Of a stretch of 64,000 nt of DNA, positions 1-10,260 are shown one piece after another. Below the pieces are notes generated by a model. That model was given only the letters and a program-made list of their open reading frames with translations. It searched no databases and was not told where the DNA came from. The stretch comes from Gamsiella multidivaricata. Its lineage: Eukaryota > Mortierellomycota > Mortierellomycetes > Mortierellales > Mortierellaceae. The stretch spans positions 186,001 to 250,000 of the forward strand of contig NW_026251736.1 in assembly GCF_025024155.1 (NCBI RefSeq), given 5' to 3'. Position numbers and translations under genes: made by a program. How positions within the stretch are numbered: the stretch's first letter is position 1; the number at the start of each line of letters is the position of its first letter.

Positions 1-1079
1 GCGCGTAATACATCCAGCTACACAAAGAGAAAATGGAAATAAGAGAGTTAGATCAAATACGATATCAGTTCAAAATCATCATACAGCTACAGCTCATGAA
101 GTACATAGCACTGAGCACAAAAGACCATACCCTTTCTCAATGTAGGCTTCAGTTCTGGGGAATGTGTCATCAGTGCCTTTGCGATTCCAAGAGAGATGGC
201 TTCAGCTTGACCTGCGATCGAAATGAGAACCGGGCAAAAGGTAAAAAAAAATGGTCAGGTTCCATTGAAGACACAGGTTGGAAAGCGAGCGCGGCATAGC
301 ATAGCAAAGCATAGCATGCAATATTCCTTGCGTCACACACCAGTGGTACCACCACCCTTGACTAATGCCCAGACATTGTATTTCCCGAGCAGGCTAGTCA
401 CTTCGAAGGGTTTCAGCAATGATTCACGATCCTGAATCTTTTTAAAGTAGCTGGCTGCCTCCTGTCCATTTATCAGCATCTTTCCGTCCCCCTCGACAAC
501 ATAGACACTGGCACTGGCCTCCTTTCTACGTCCAGTCGCCAATGCTCGTCCAAGGTGATCGACGACGCGTGGTTTGGCTTTTTGGGCCATCTGTTCCTCA
601 GTCTTTGAGAATTGGTTGAAGAGGGCTTCGACTGGTGCAGGTCGTGGAGTGAGGGTCGCGAGCTGGTTCAGTTTGGAGACAATGAGTCGGTATTGCGATG
701 TCTTCAACGCATCCACGCCGACTGCCGTTCTGAGAGCCTCCTTTCCGAGCCAGTTGGGACGCAGTGCTTGCTTGAAAGGTTTAGTGATGGGTCGATACTG
801 ACGGTATGTGTAGTCGAGGTTGACAATCAGTTCGTTATAGACTGGGTTCGTGGTGAAGTACGAGGGAGACGCGGGCTTAAGCTGGAATCCACCGAGGGAC
901 CCGTATCCGTCGATGGGTTGTTCCTGAGAAGGGGCCTCACTTCCAGACTGTACTCCAATTGACATTGAGCGAACACAGATTGTCGAAGCAAATCCCCTTG
1001 TAGAAGTACGCATGGTCGACTGTAGGGGCCGACTGATCGCGCCGACGATGGCACTGGCCAGCGTCCGTGAAGAGAGCAT
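1..1079 (-). CDS. MRPS9: Mitochondrial ribosomal protein uS9m, 3' end cut by the window edge
   Basis: Component of the mitochondrial small ribosomal subunit. Exons on the minus strand are 1079-341, 211-131 and 17-1, with the gene running off the left edge. Splice phases agree: exon 1 ends ACT G, exon 2 opens GT CAA giving T-G-Q-A, and exon 3 restores A-G-C-I-T-R. The S9 signature GRRKEASASVYVVEG lies near residue 185, followed by LINGQEAASYF and VKGGGTTGQ. The N-terminus is Arg/Ser/Thr rich and acid-poor, as expected of a mitochondrial targeting peptide. The start at 1079 (MLSSRTLAS) was preferred over an in-frame ATG at 1202, because it puts the presequence at the very N-terminus. The basic C-terminal tail typical of S9 lies beyond the window. 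Confidence 0.93.
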
Positions 1080-1891
1080 GGTTGACTGGCTGTCGAGGTT
1101 GAAGGTGTGCGGTTGAAGAGGGGGATCAGCCAAAGGGTTGCTTCTGAAGGTCGTTGCAGCGGGGCACCGGGAGGCTTGTCTCTCGATTTTGTTTACCCAC
1201 AAGTAACCTCTTCAAAAGGAAAAATAATTGCTGTGCTTGCTTTTGCGGAGAGGCACATGACTGTATTGTATCCCTGCATCTGTCTACCAAGACGAATTGG
1301 GGGTAAATGGATAAGGCACGGTGGGCGCTCTGAATCACTCATTGGCTATCTCTTCCAGCGTTACCAGAGTCTCAAAGTGTCCCTTGGTGCTAAGGATCAC
1401 CCTCAAATAAAGAATGAATGCCTGTTGACCATGTTTGAGGCTGGGTAGCACCGGACTAGATTGTCCGACCCACTATACGTCGAGAGGCTTCAAATCATGC
1501 ACTGTGTACACATCCCCACCCTTCCCGTTCCACACCTTGCTTGACATGTCTTGGAACCGGAATCAAAACGCACGCTCCACAGGCTACTTCCTCTGGTCCA
1601 CATGGTCCAGGCACCGCCCTACCATTTACAGACATACATTTGATATCTCTACCGGGGTTGTGCCATGATGACAGTTGAAGTGCGAGCCCCTCTTCGTCCA
1701 CACTAAAGATCGGTAGCAGGTTAGTCACTTTCTTTCGCTTCAAATAACTACGAAGTCCCGGTGTCTGCTTCCTTCTGATCTCTTGTCAATGCAGCAACTA
1801 TTCTAACTACTTGCCCATCCATTGCGTACTCCGCCCTCCCGTTCCCACTTCGATATCCATTTCAATTCATTCCATCGTTACAACTGCAAAA
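1080..1891. other. Intergenic region, divergent promoter space
   Basis: About 0.8 kb between the divergent uS9m gene and the permease pseudogene. The part before the pseudogene start is pyrimidine rich (about 1770-1870). I see no coding region or RNA gene in it. Confidence 0.6.
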
Positions 1892-3498
1892 ATGATGCAA
1901 GTCCACGATTACACCTTTCTTTTTGGCGTTGGTCTCTTCTTCGCGTTCATGGACGTCTTTGGAATTGGTGAGAGCCCATAATCCCATGAACCATTTTCAA
2001 TGAACATTTTTCTCAAGGCAAGATCCGTTCATTAACGAATACACTTCCTCTGGTGTCTTCAGGTGCAAATGATGTTGCCAATTCCATTATAACTTCCGTA
2101 GGCTCCGGTTCAACTACCCTTGCACAGACTTTGATCATCGCCTACTTCTGTGGGTTCGGTGGTACTATGCTGCTCGGTGCCAACACCATCGAGACCATCA
2201 AGACCATCGAGGACGAAATTGTCGGTCCTCAGATGTACTCTGACAACCCTGAGGTCCTGATGATATGTATTCTGGCTCTCTATGACATTGTCGCGTCCTT
2301 AAACGTGCACAAGTCCATCCACTCATTTTTTTTTTTTTTTTTTCACTTGCTTTGCAACAACTGATGATGGTACTCACATTAATAGGATCATCCTCGTGAG
2401 TCCTATTCGCGCCCTCTCGTGGGTGGCCCGTCTCGACAACACACGACATCTTTGGTGCCATTACTGGCGCCGGCATCTCGGCCTTTGGTGGTAGTGGTGT
2501 TGCCACCATGATTAACATTTTTTATATCATCCTCAAAGACTCACAGAAGTCCGATATTCGCAAGGCTTCGGTCGGCATCCCCATTAGCATCGCTGTCGGC
2601 GTTGGCGCTGCTGTATTTATCTGGTACTTCTTCTTCTTCCTCCGTCCCTACCTCCGTCGCAAGATCCAGGACAACGAGGACCTCAAATGGTACCACTTTT
2701 TCATCATCCCCTTTGTCAGCAAGCGTGAAATGGCCACCATCAATCCGAAGGAAATGTTCCAGCTCGGGATGAAGGCCGGCAAGGCGGATACCACTACTAG
2801 ATCTGATCTGGAAGACGGACAGGTCCGTCCCTCGCTTATCAGCCTTGAAAAAAAAGACAAAACTTTTGCTCAGCGACTCAAGAGCACAGTCTTTGCTGGT
2901 CTATATCACGACATCAACACCACGAACGAGAATAAGAATGTGGATGAGACCCATGCCCATGCCACGAAGTTCGACAATGACGCCGAGCGCCTCTTCTTCT
3001 GGCTCAAGTCATCACTGCCCGCTTCCCATTCTTTGCGTACGGGCCAAACGATGTTGCTAACGTTATCGGCCCTCTCGTCACTATCTATTACATTTGGAGC
3101 ATAACCAATATCGATGTCCTCAATACCTCTGTGCCTGTTTGGATTCTTGCGTTCGGTGGTTGTCATTGACCTTGGCCTTATGACCTACGGATACCACGTC
3201 ATGAAGATCCTCAGCAACAAGGCTACTTATATGACTCCACCTCATGGCTTCTCTGTGGAGATGGGCACATCCATCACTATCCTGACGTGTTCTAAGCTGT
3301 TTCTTCCTGTGTCCTCAGCCCACTGCATCACTGGCGCGACTACAGCCATTGGATTGCTCTCTGGAGGGGGATTCAGATCTTTTGAACTGACGCGTTCTCC
3401 TCGGTGTTCTCTTCGACCGGGTGGCGACGCTGCCCGCTGCTGGCATTGTATCTGGAGTGATCTTTGCCTTTGTTTCTCATTCTCCTCGGATTGTATAG
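1892..3498 (+). pseudogene. Decayed PiT/PHO-4 family phosphate permease
   Basis: Remnant of an inorganic phosphate:cation symporter (PiT/PHO-4/Pho89 family, plasma membrane). Exon 1 is 1892-1967 and a normal intron 1968-2062 restores G-A-N-D-V-A-N-S, the first PiT signature. PVSTTHDIFGAITG follows near 2420, then a long cytosolic loop and a second PiT repeat (NDVANVIGPL, YHVMKIL, EMGTSITILT). The reading frame is broken several times. I find no in-phase splice joining 2063-2300 to the frame that resumes at 2401-2403. A one-base loss lies near 3008 and another near 3157. A one-base gain plus a TGG-to-TGA change lies near 3385-3390. Conserved motifs are also eroded: the second-repeat HGAND reads YGPND and PVSTTH reads PVSSAH. 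The residual frame ends at TAG 3496-3498. Assembly error could explain one indel but not the motif erosion. Confidence 0.85.
2326..2343. repeat. Poly(T) tract, 18 nt
   Basis: Uninterrupted T run in the unresolved intron-like part of the permease pseudogene. It is one of about a dozen homopolymer runs of 18-27 nt in the window. Confidence 0.9.
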
Positions 3499-3847
3499 AT
3501 AGCGCTTCATTTTCAATGATCATGCACCCCTCCCCTCCCCCCTGGATACCTTGCGTCTCCCAATGAATACCATTCTACTTTAAATAAATTGTCCAAGTGC
3601 CCCGTCCTTTTTTTGAGTGAGGACTTATTCATTTTTGAGCAGGTGTGTATGTGAAGGTGCATCTCCGCGCGTCATTTCGTGGACAGGGATCACGCGGCAC
3701 AGGACGAGAAGATGGGTTTTAAGGGGTCTTCAGGCAAATCCTCCTAATCCTCCTTGTTATCCAACTGCCTCGCCTTTTTTGTTTCTTATCCTTTTACTTC
3801 TTTATCCAACCACTTTCCCCAAACCACCCAAACACACTCACTACACC
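3499..3847. other. Intergenic region upstream of 14-3-3
   Basis: About 350 bases holding the presumed promoter and 5' UTR of the 14-3-3 gene. It is pyrimidine rich between about 3745 and 3830, just before the start codon. No gene seen. Confidence 0.5.
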
Positions 3848-4444
3848 ATGGCCGAAACTCTTACTCGCGACAACCACGTTTATCTCGCCAAGCTTGCCGA
3901 GCAGGCCGAGCGCTATGAAGGTAAACAATAAGAGTGAATGAAAGATCATCCATCGAGTATCATTGTCAACTCTCTTGTACATACCATCCTCAGTTCGAAA
4001 CGATTTAAACGTATTTGAACAGGAAAATGCATCATTGCAAAGTCATTTGCGCGGTTTATTATGTTGGTTTGCTTTCTCTAAATAATGTAGCGATATCGAC
4101 CTCCATGTGGGCATGTCATAGACATTTTTGGTGACGAGACAGTGTATACATCACATATTTCACAGATGCATCCACCAATGGCCGAGTGCAACCCATGCAG
4201 TAGTATATGTGGGGCAGTTTGAGGGAATGCAGCAACAGATGACCACGAATGAATGGAGGGTTCAGTACCTGGTGCGAAGAACAATAACAAAAGTGTCGCG
4301 TTCCTGGAGTGCTGCCAGCTGTTACTACGCCAGTTGTTGCTGAGTACTCATCTCCAAACTGAGGTTGTTCGCCATTACGGAACCTCGCTGACTTTCTGGT
4401 CCCCTTTATCTTCATGTATCGTTCCTTGTAAACTGCTTTTCCGC

Positions 4445-4475
<31 letters not shown>

Positions 4476-5692
4476 GGTTTCCCTGCCTGCTGGGTTGCAG
4501 TATCTTTGGTCAGCTGTCTCCCTTTCCTTCCTACTTGCTGCCTGCCCCTCACTTTTTCCGCGTTCCCACGTCACATTTTTTTTCTTTTTCTTTTATCGCA
4601 TAAGGAGGAGCTTTTGTGATTCGGCTACTGGCCCTGATAGGACATGATGAACATTTGCAAATGGATGTATTTCCATTGGTTTCCATTCGTTTGTCATAGG
4701 AAAGAGAAAAGCAGAAAAAAAGGCGTCGAAAGAAAGAAAGGGGTTGCGATAAAAAGAGATCAATTGAATAGTTCCTGGGTTGCTTGAAGGAAACTGGCGT
4801 GATATTCTGTCAGCGATTGAGTAATCCAGTAATATTCACCTGTTATCTCTCATTCTCTACATGTGCATCCGATCCTTCAATAGAGATGGTCAAGAACATG
4901 AAGGAGGTCGCTTTTGCCAACACAGAGTTGTCGGTTGAGGAGCGTAATCTCCTCTCGGTCGCCTACAAGAATGTGATCGGTGCCCGCCGTGCGTCCTGGC
5001 GCATTGTGTCGTCGATTGAGCAGAAGGAAGAATCCAAGGGCTCAGAGTCGAACGTTGCGATGATCAAGACGTACCGCACCAAGATCGAGGAGGAGCTCGC
5101 GGATATCTGCAATGACATCCTCAATGTGCTCGAGAAGAACCTGATCCCGTCTGCAAACCTGGGCGAGTCCAAGGTCTTTTATCACAAGATGATGGGCGAC
5201 TATCACCGTTACCTGGCTGAGTTTGCGACGGGCGACAAGCGCAAGGAGGCTGCAGACAAGTCTCTGGAGGCCTACAAGGCAGCTAGCGACGTCGCCATCA
5301 CGGAGTTGCCACCTACTCACCCCATCCGCCTGGGATTGGCCCTCAACTTCTCTGTGTTCTACTACGAGATTTTGAACTCGCCCGACCGTGCATGCCACTT
5401 GGCCAAGCAGGCCTTCGATGACGCCATTGCTGAGCTGGATACCTTGAGCGAGGAGAGCTACAAGGACTCGACGTTGATCATGCAGCTCTTGAGAGACAAC
5501 TTGACTCTCTGGACCTCGGATATGCAGGAAGGAGGTACGGCCTTGCATTTGCCTTGAATGACTTGCCTCTATCGCTGTCGTTTGTTCCTATTAAAACTAA
5601 CAATTTCATTCTTTGCTCTTTACTCGGCATGAATAACAGCTTCTGCAAACCAGACAGAGGCTACAGAGGGTGCCCGTGAGCCTGAGGCCTAA
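3848..5692 (+). CDS. 14-3-3 protein
   Basis: Phosphoserine/threonine-binding dimeric adaptor of the cytosol and nucleus (BMH1/BMH2, Rad24 family). Exons are 3848-3920, 4884-5534 and 5640-5692, giving 258 residues, normal for the family. Exon 1 encodes [19 protein letters not shown], the conserved dimerisation helix. The join restores [13 protein letters not shown]. Family signatures are clear: [33 protein letters not shown] and [18 protein letters not shown], and [18 protein letters not shown] ending the last helix. The C-terminal tail is short and acidic ([11 protein letters not shown]). The first intron is 963 nt, long for this locus, and contains a 26-nt T run. A likely AATAAA signal follows the stop near 5787. 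Confidence 0.97.
4445..4470. repeat. Poly(T) tract, 26 nt
   Basis: Uninterrupted T run in the middle of the long first intron of the 14-3-3 gene, far from the acceptor at 4883, so not an ordinary polypyrimidine tract. Confidence 0.9.
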
Positions 5693-5909
5693 ACGGAGTC
5701 GGGTCACTTTCTCTACCCTCAATCTTACTATCACTGAACATAAGTTCCTTCCCCACCCACCAGACAGAAAACACACTGGCATGCGAATAAAGCAAACCGC
5801 AATTGAACGCCAGTTTAAGGCATAAGTCAATGGATTCGACTATTTTTTAAAGGGTCACAGTTTTGCAAGATGTGCATCATCTTTATTCGAATCAATCCTT
5901 CAAAATTTG

Positions 5910-6814
5910 ATGCCAAACACGATGGAGCAGGCCGAGATTCAGAGACAGGACAAGGACAGCGACTGCGTCGACAACGTTGGAGAAGAACAGGAAGAACAAG
6001 CAGAGCAAGAGCACGACCGCTACAAGAACAACCCAGAACTCCTCGGCGAACACAAACCAAAGGCGACTCGACTATTTTCTTTCGACTGGTAACAGTGCGA
6101 CCGATAGCAAGAGGCATTCAATTGAAGTGGCGGTTCGGACTAAACGCATATCCTTATTAACACGCGCATATGTGTATGTCTCTGTTGGTGTATGAATGTA
6201 GGGCCAGTGGGTTCGTATCCCCGTTCCGTCCTACACCAGAGGGCATTCTTAGCAAGCTGCTTAGTCATGTCGATTTCTCAGGACCAGAATCGGGTACATT
6301 GCTCGATCTGGGCTGTGGGGATGGGTTGGTTCTGGTTCAGGCGCTCAAGGCTTTCCCGCGATCGCAACTCAGACGTGCCGTTGGTGTGGATCTTGATAGA
6401 GAACTTCTTGATTATGCCAAGGGCAAGATCCTACGGAACAATGATGATGGAAGGAGGGAAGGGGATGATGATGGGCAGGAGTATGGGGTCTTAGGACGGT
6501 TGGAGTTGTATCACGGAGATTTGACGACTAGGGACGAGGCGTTGAGCGTGATCATGACGCCCACGGCTGCCGATCATGGAGCGGAGATAGAGGGAAAGGA
6601 ATCGATGACAATGAGGATATTATTGGATGAATGTTCACATATTTTTGTGTATTTGCTGCCTGAGGCATTGTCGAAGCTAGCGGGGTTACTGAAGGAAGCT
6701 GTGGAACGGCGGCAGAAGGTTGTGTTGTCGATGCGATGGGAGATTCCGGAGCTCCGTGGATACCAGGTTCATGGTGGGGTGGATTTGCAGTACTATGTCT
6801 ACAAACTGGTATAG
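5910..6814 (+). CDS. Class I SAM-dependent methyltransferase, FAM173/ATPSCKMT-like
   Basis: Exons 5910-6088 and 6202-6814 join as TG|G in the tryptophan of FDWASGF, giving about 263 residues (259 if the ATG at 5922 is used). The N-terminal 50 residues are Glu/Gln/Lys rich and poorly ordered. The Rossmann fold opens with VSPFRPTPEGIL, then motif I LLDLGCGDGLVLVQAL and motif II VGVDLDRELLDYAK. An acidic insert DGRREGDDDGQEYG precedes ELYHGDLT, and the post-motif HIFVYLLPEALSKL follows. The PTPEGIL start plus VYLLPEAL resemble the FAM173 family of protein-lysine methyltransferases that act on ATP synthase subunit c and translation factors. I infer a protein-lysine methyltransferase, but the substrate cannot be told from the sequence. 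No targeting peptide is evident. Confidence 0.8.
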
Positions 6815-6970
6815 TAGCGATGGTGTCCTGGATGACAATCTGCAGAGCAATGGCACGGCCTATCAATAAGTTTTCCCCACTGTATATTTCTTTGTTGTTC
6901 ATGAGAAACCTCTTGTCTTCGAACCCGCTGCGCTCGTTGTAAAAAGCAATTGTTTATTTCACTATACGTA

Positions 6971-8574
6971 TCACTTTACAACAGCGGGCTGGGCAAACTT
7001 CTCGCTCTTGTTTTGAACCGGTTTACGCGGGTTATTAATGCGTCCGCCGCGGCTGCCTGCACCTCCTTGCTGCTGTTGCTGGTGCTGTCCATGTCCATGT
7101 CCATTAGACGCGTTATGATGCTGTTGTCCAAATCCGCCACGTCCAGCACTCTGGTTTCCAAGTCCGCCCCCACGACGACGCTCCTCTGCTAAGACAACGT
7201 CATTTCCGACCTCAACCATGTTCTGTTTCAATGCCGCATGCATGGCTTCTGGGGTTGAGAAGTCCAGGAAGGCACAGTTCTTCTTCTGAGTGAGTTCCAG
7301 GTGCTTGACAGTTCCAAATTTGCTGAAGGCTTCCCTCAGTTGAGGGAGAGTCATGCGTTCGGTGACGTTCTTGATGTAAATCGAGTGATATTCTGGTCGG
7401 CCTTGAGGTCTGGGGGTCGAGGCGATGGTAGTAGCTTGAGGTGTGGATTGGGGTTTGGCTGGGGCAGGCGGGGGAGTGGTGACGATTGCGGCTTTGGCGG
7501 ATGCGACGTGAGTGCCCCACTGACTTGAATTGTTTGCAGCCAAGTTCGCCCAGGTCTTGAGTTTGGGAGGATGTGTAGGCGCTAGAGTTGGGGCAAGAGC
7601 CGGGGTAAAAGTCTGGGCCGTAGCAAAGGTCTGGGCAGCAGGAGGTGGGGAGAAAGTGGGTTCAGCGATAGGGGTGGCGGCATCCGTGACACAGGTGCCC
7701 TCCTTCTTGGCGGGTTCCGTGACAAGGACATCCTCCTTATTGGCGGGTTCCGTGACCTCTTGCTTCCCTTCATCCGATTTGACGATGTTCTTCTGAGCAT
7801 CTTTCTTGTCCGCCTTTTTGTCGGTCTTTTTGTCCGCATGCTTTTCGGTAGGCTTGCCTTCTTCGACGGGGATGAGGATAGGCGCTGACTTCTCCTGTGC
7901 GGCCTCTACTTTAAGCGGGATTGGTTCCACGTGAACAGAAGGCGCGGAGGTAGGAGCGGCTGTGTGTTCCTCCTTGGGCGCAGTCTGGGGGACGGTGGCA
8001 TCGATCGGCTGTGGTGCTGCTGGTTCCTCGACGACGTCCTCAGCTTCTTTGGGATATTCATCATCGTCTGTGTCGTCTTTGAGATAGCGAAAGATATCGT
8101 TGAGGACGTAATATCCCTGAGGCTGTTCCGCCAAGAAGAAGGTCTGGGCAAATTTTTGAGCTGGGCCGCCTTTGTTGGACATTTCTCCGAGGATCTGGAT
8201 TATGATTCCGTTGTTGTGGGATGCTTGGCAGTCAAGATCGCTGACGAGGACCTTGCAATCTTCGAATCCGAGATCAAGGATCTTTGCGCGAATGGCCTAT
8301 TGAAATAAAAGCGCAGGTGGATGTTTAATTGTTGTACCACGAGCGAGCAGTTGGGATCGGATTTGAGTTGATCTGAAGTGCGACTTACCTGTTGTCCTTG
8401 ACAGATCTGAGTGTCGGATCCTTGTACACCATGGCTCATGGTCGAATTCTTGTTGTAGAAGCAGTAGAGGCGGGCGGGATCCTTGCTGAGGAAGGTGTAG
8501 TACTCGTGTGCGAATACGGTGCCGACCTTGGAGGGGCCATTATGGTCGGCTGCATCGTTGGGGGGGTTGGTCAT
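6971..8574 (-). CDS. G3BP-like NTF2 and RRM domain protein
   Basis: Homologue of the G3BP/Nxt3/Bre5 group: RNA-binding stress-granule proteins that also act as cofactors of ubiquitin proteases. Exons are 8574-8389 and 8296-6971 with a phase-0 join, giving 503 residues. Residues 1-130 form an NTF2-like domain: VFAHEYYTFLSKDPARLY, YNKNSTMSHG, AIRAKILDLGF and FAQTFFLAEQPQGYYVLNDIF. The middle is a long acidic then Pro/Ala/Lys-rich linker. An RRM follows at about 370-440: HSIYIKNVTERM carries RNP2 and KNCAFLDFSTPEAM carries RNP1. The C-terminus has an RGG-type tail (RRRGGG, GRGGFG, SRGGR). The start at 8574 (MTNPPNDAAD) is the first ATG consistent with an NTF2 N-terminus; an upstream in-frame ATG at 8694 would only add unrelated sequence. 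Confidence 0.92.
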
Positions 8575-9244
8575 CGTGTGTTTGTTTGCTGTCGCTGAAC
8601 AGAAGGCAAGCAAAGAGGGCAGGCGCGGCCTAAGGCAGACGTATGAGAAGAATACAGTTGTCATGTTAGCATGGGCGAGACGCCATGGTGACATGGTGTC
8701 CTAGTTGCGGTCCCGGTCTTGGTTTGTCGAGAGGCGATTTCAAGGAAGAGCTTGTTGATTCTATGCTGATGCTTCCATGCCAGGCCTGCCGACTTGCGCC
8801 TTCATATGTTCCTGCCCAAGACGTAGTTATCGTTTATACCTTGTGAAAAGATAACGATTGCACGGAAAAAGGTGTGATGGAGCGAAAGATGTGAAAGGGA
8901 GCGCGCGTCCTTTTATACATTCTTTGGAAATGCACCGACCATTTTCTCCTTCCTTCCTTTTCATCCCCATGGCTCTTCTCATGTCCTCTTCCATCTTCCT
9001 CCCCTTTTTCTTCTTCTCTTTTCCACTTGATTCCAATACTCCTCTGCTACTATCCTTTGTCAATGCGACGTCAATTGGGTGCCGGACTGGCGCCCTGCCA
9101 GGGTCACACTCTACAGCCCCTTAATTTCTCCCCTACACACTAAATTGCCCCATTCTACCCCACACTCTTTCAAACAACTGCTCCTCCCTCTTCCGACCCA
9201 CTCGACATCATCAGCAGCACAGCACAGCACAGCAGCAAATTACA
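8575..9244. other. Intergenic region, divergent promoter space
   Basis: About 670 bases between the G3BP-like gene and MGR2, which point away from each other. The half near MGR2 is strongly pyrimidine rich with C/T blocks (8940-9060 and 9120-9200), and a short CACAG repeat lies at about 9216-9234. No gene seen. Confidence 0.5.
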
Positions 9245-9681
9245 ATGGAGCCCTCAAAGTTTGAACGTGCCAAGGTCGGAGCTATGATGGGTGGTACCGT
9301 CGGTCTCTGCATCGGACTCGTTTTTGGTGGATTCTCTCTTATGAGGTAGACTTTCTTTCTTTTTTTTTTTTTTTTTTTTTTTCACACGATCAAACGAAAG
9401 CAAGGTTGTACTCAACTAGAACGAGCTTTTTTTAAAATAGAAATGGGCCAGGAACACGCGGATATGTGAATACGCTTGCACAGACGATGATCTCCTCGAC
9501 AGCGACGTTTGCATTCTTCATGGCGATTGGATCAGTAATCAGGAGTGAGGAGGCAGAAGCAATCGACTATGTGTCCATGAACCAGAACCGCCACAAAAGT
9601 ATTTGGGGAGGTACCATGCGTTTCACGGCCCCTCCAATTGTCATTCTTCAGCAGCAGAAAGAACAGCAACAGCAGGTGTAG
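9245..9681 (+). CDS. MGR2: Mgr2/Romo1, TIM23 translocase subunit
   Basis: Small mitochondrial inner-membrane protein that gates lateral release from the TIM23 presequence translocase (Mgr2 in yeast, ROMO1 in animals). Exons 9245-9345 and 9441-9681 join as AG|A, giving 113 residues, which is about the size of the family. Two hydrophobic hairpin helices are visible: MMGGTVGLCIGLVFGGFSLM and MISSTATFAFFMAIGSVI. Between them lies the conserved loop RNGPGTRGYVNTLAQT. The Gly-rich GAMMGGTVGLCIG stretch is diagnostic. The tail ends in a Gln-rich stretch (QQQKEQQQQV). The single intron carries a T run of about 22 nt just after the donor. Confidence 0.94.
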
Positions 9682-10260
9682 CAGCAGAAACAGGAGGAGT
9701 TGATGGAGAAGGACAGAGGGAGTGCTGGACATAGAGAGCCAGCTATACTTTACACCCGCATTGTAAATAAACTACGCGGCTATTTTTTTTTTCTACGACC
9801 AAGGCGATCAATTGCATGGGTCTTATGTGCATGGACTACTTGAAGTCTTATTACTGATATCTTCAATTGTAGCAAAACCACCACATAGCGAACCATTGCT
9901 GTTGATAGCACAGTTGAGGCAGTCTGTGTCGTAGATTACCATGGCTCGATGCGTGTGTTCCTGACTGGACCCTCAGCGGTATCTGATCCGGTTTCTGCCT
10001 CATACACTTCCTCTCTGCCCATGAGTCCATCCATCCATGGGTGACGCGGTTTTTTTTCTTTTTTGGGTGACCCAATGGGCAATGTTAGAGAAGTGACTTG
10101 CTCCGCCAGTAGGACAATGAGAGGAGGACACCCAGCAGCATGCACTCTCTTCAACTCACTTCATTCATTTCCCTTTCCCAACCCTCCATTCCTCTTTATC
10201 CCTTACCGACCGCTTGGACAACGAGCCTAAAGCCACTACCCATTACCGTTCGGTGCTGCC
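9682..10260. other. Intergenic region with 5' leader of the GID7 gene
   Basis: About 580 bases between the MGR2 stop and the split start codon of the next gene. It contains a TAAATAAA polyadenylation-like signal near 9763-9772. The last 100 bases are C/T rich and probably form the GID7 promoter and leader. No separate gene seen. Confidence 0.5.

Noticed and set aside
5042..5548. 168-codon frame antisense to 14-3-3 exon 2
   Set aside because: Produced by codon bias of the conserved sense exon; no domain.
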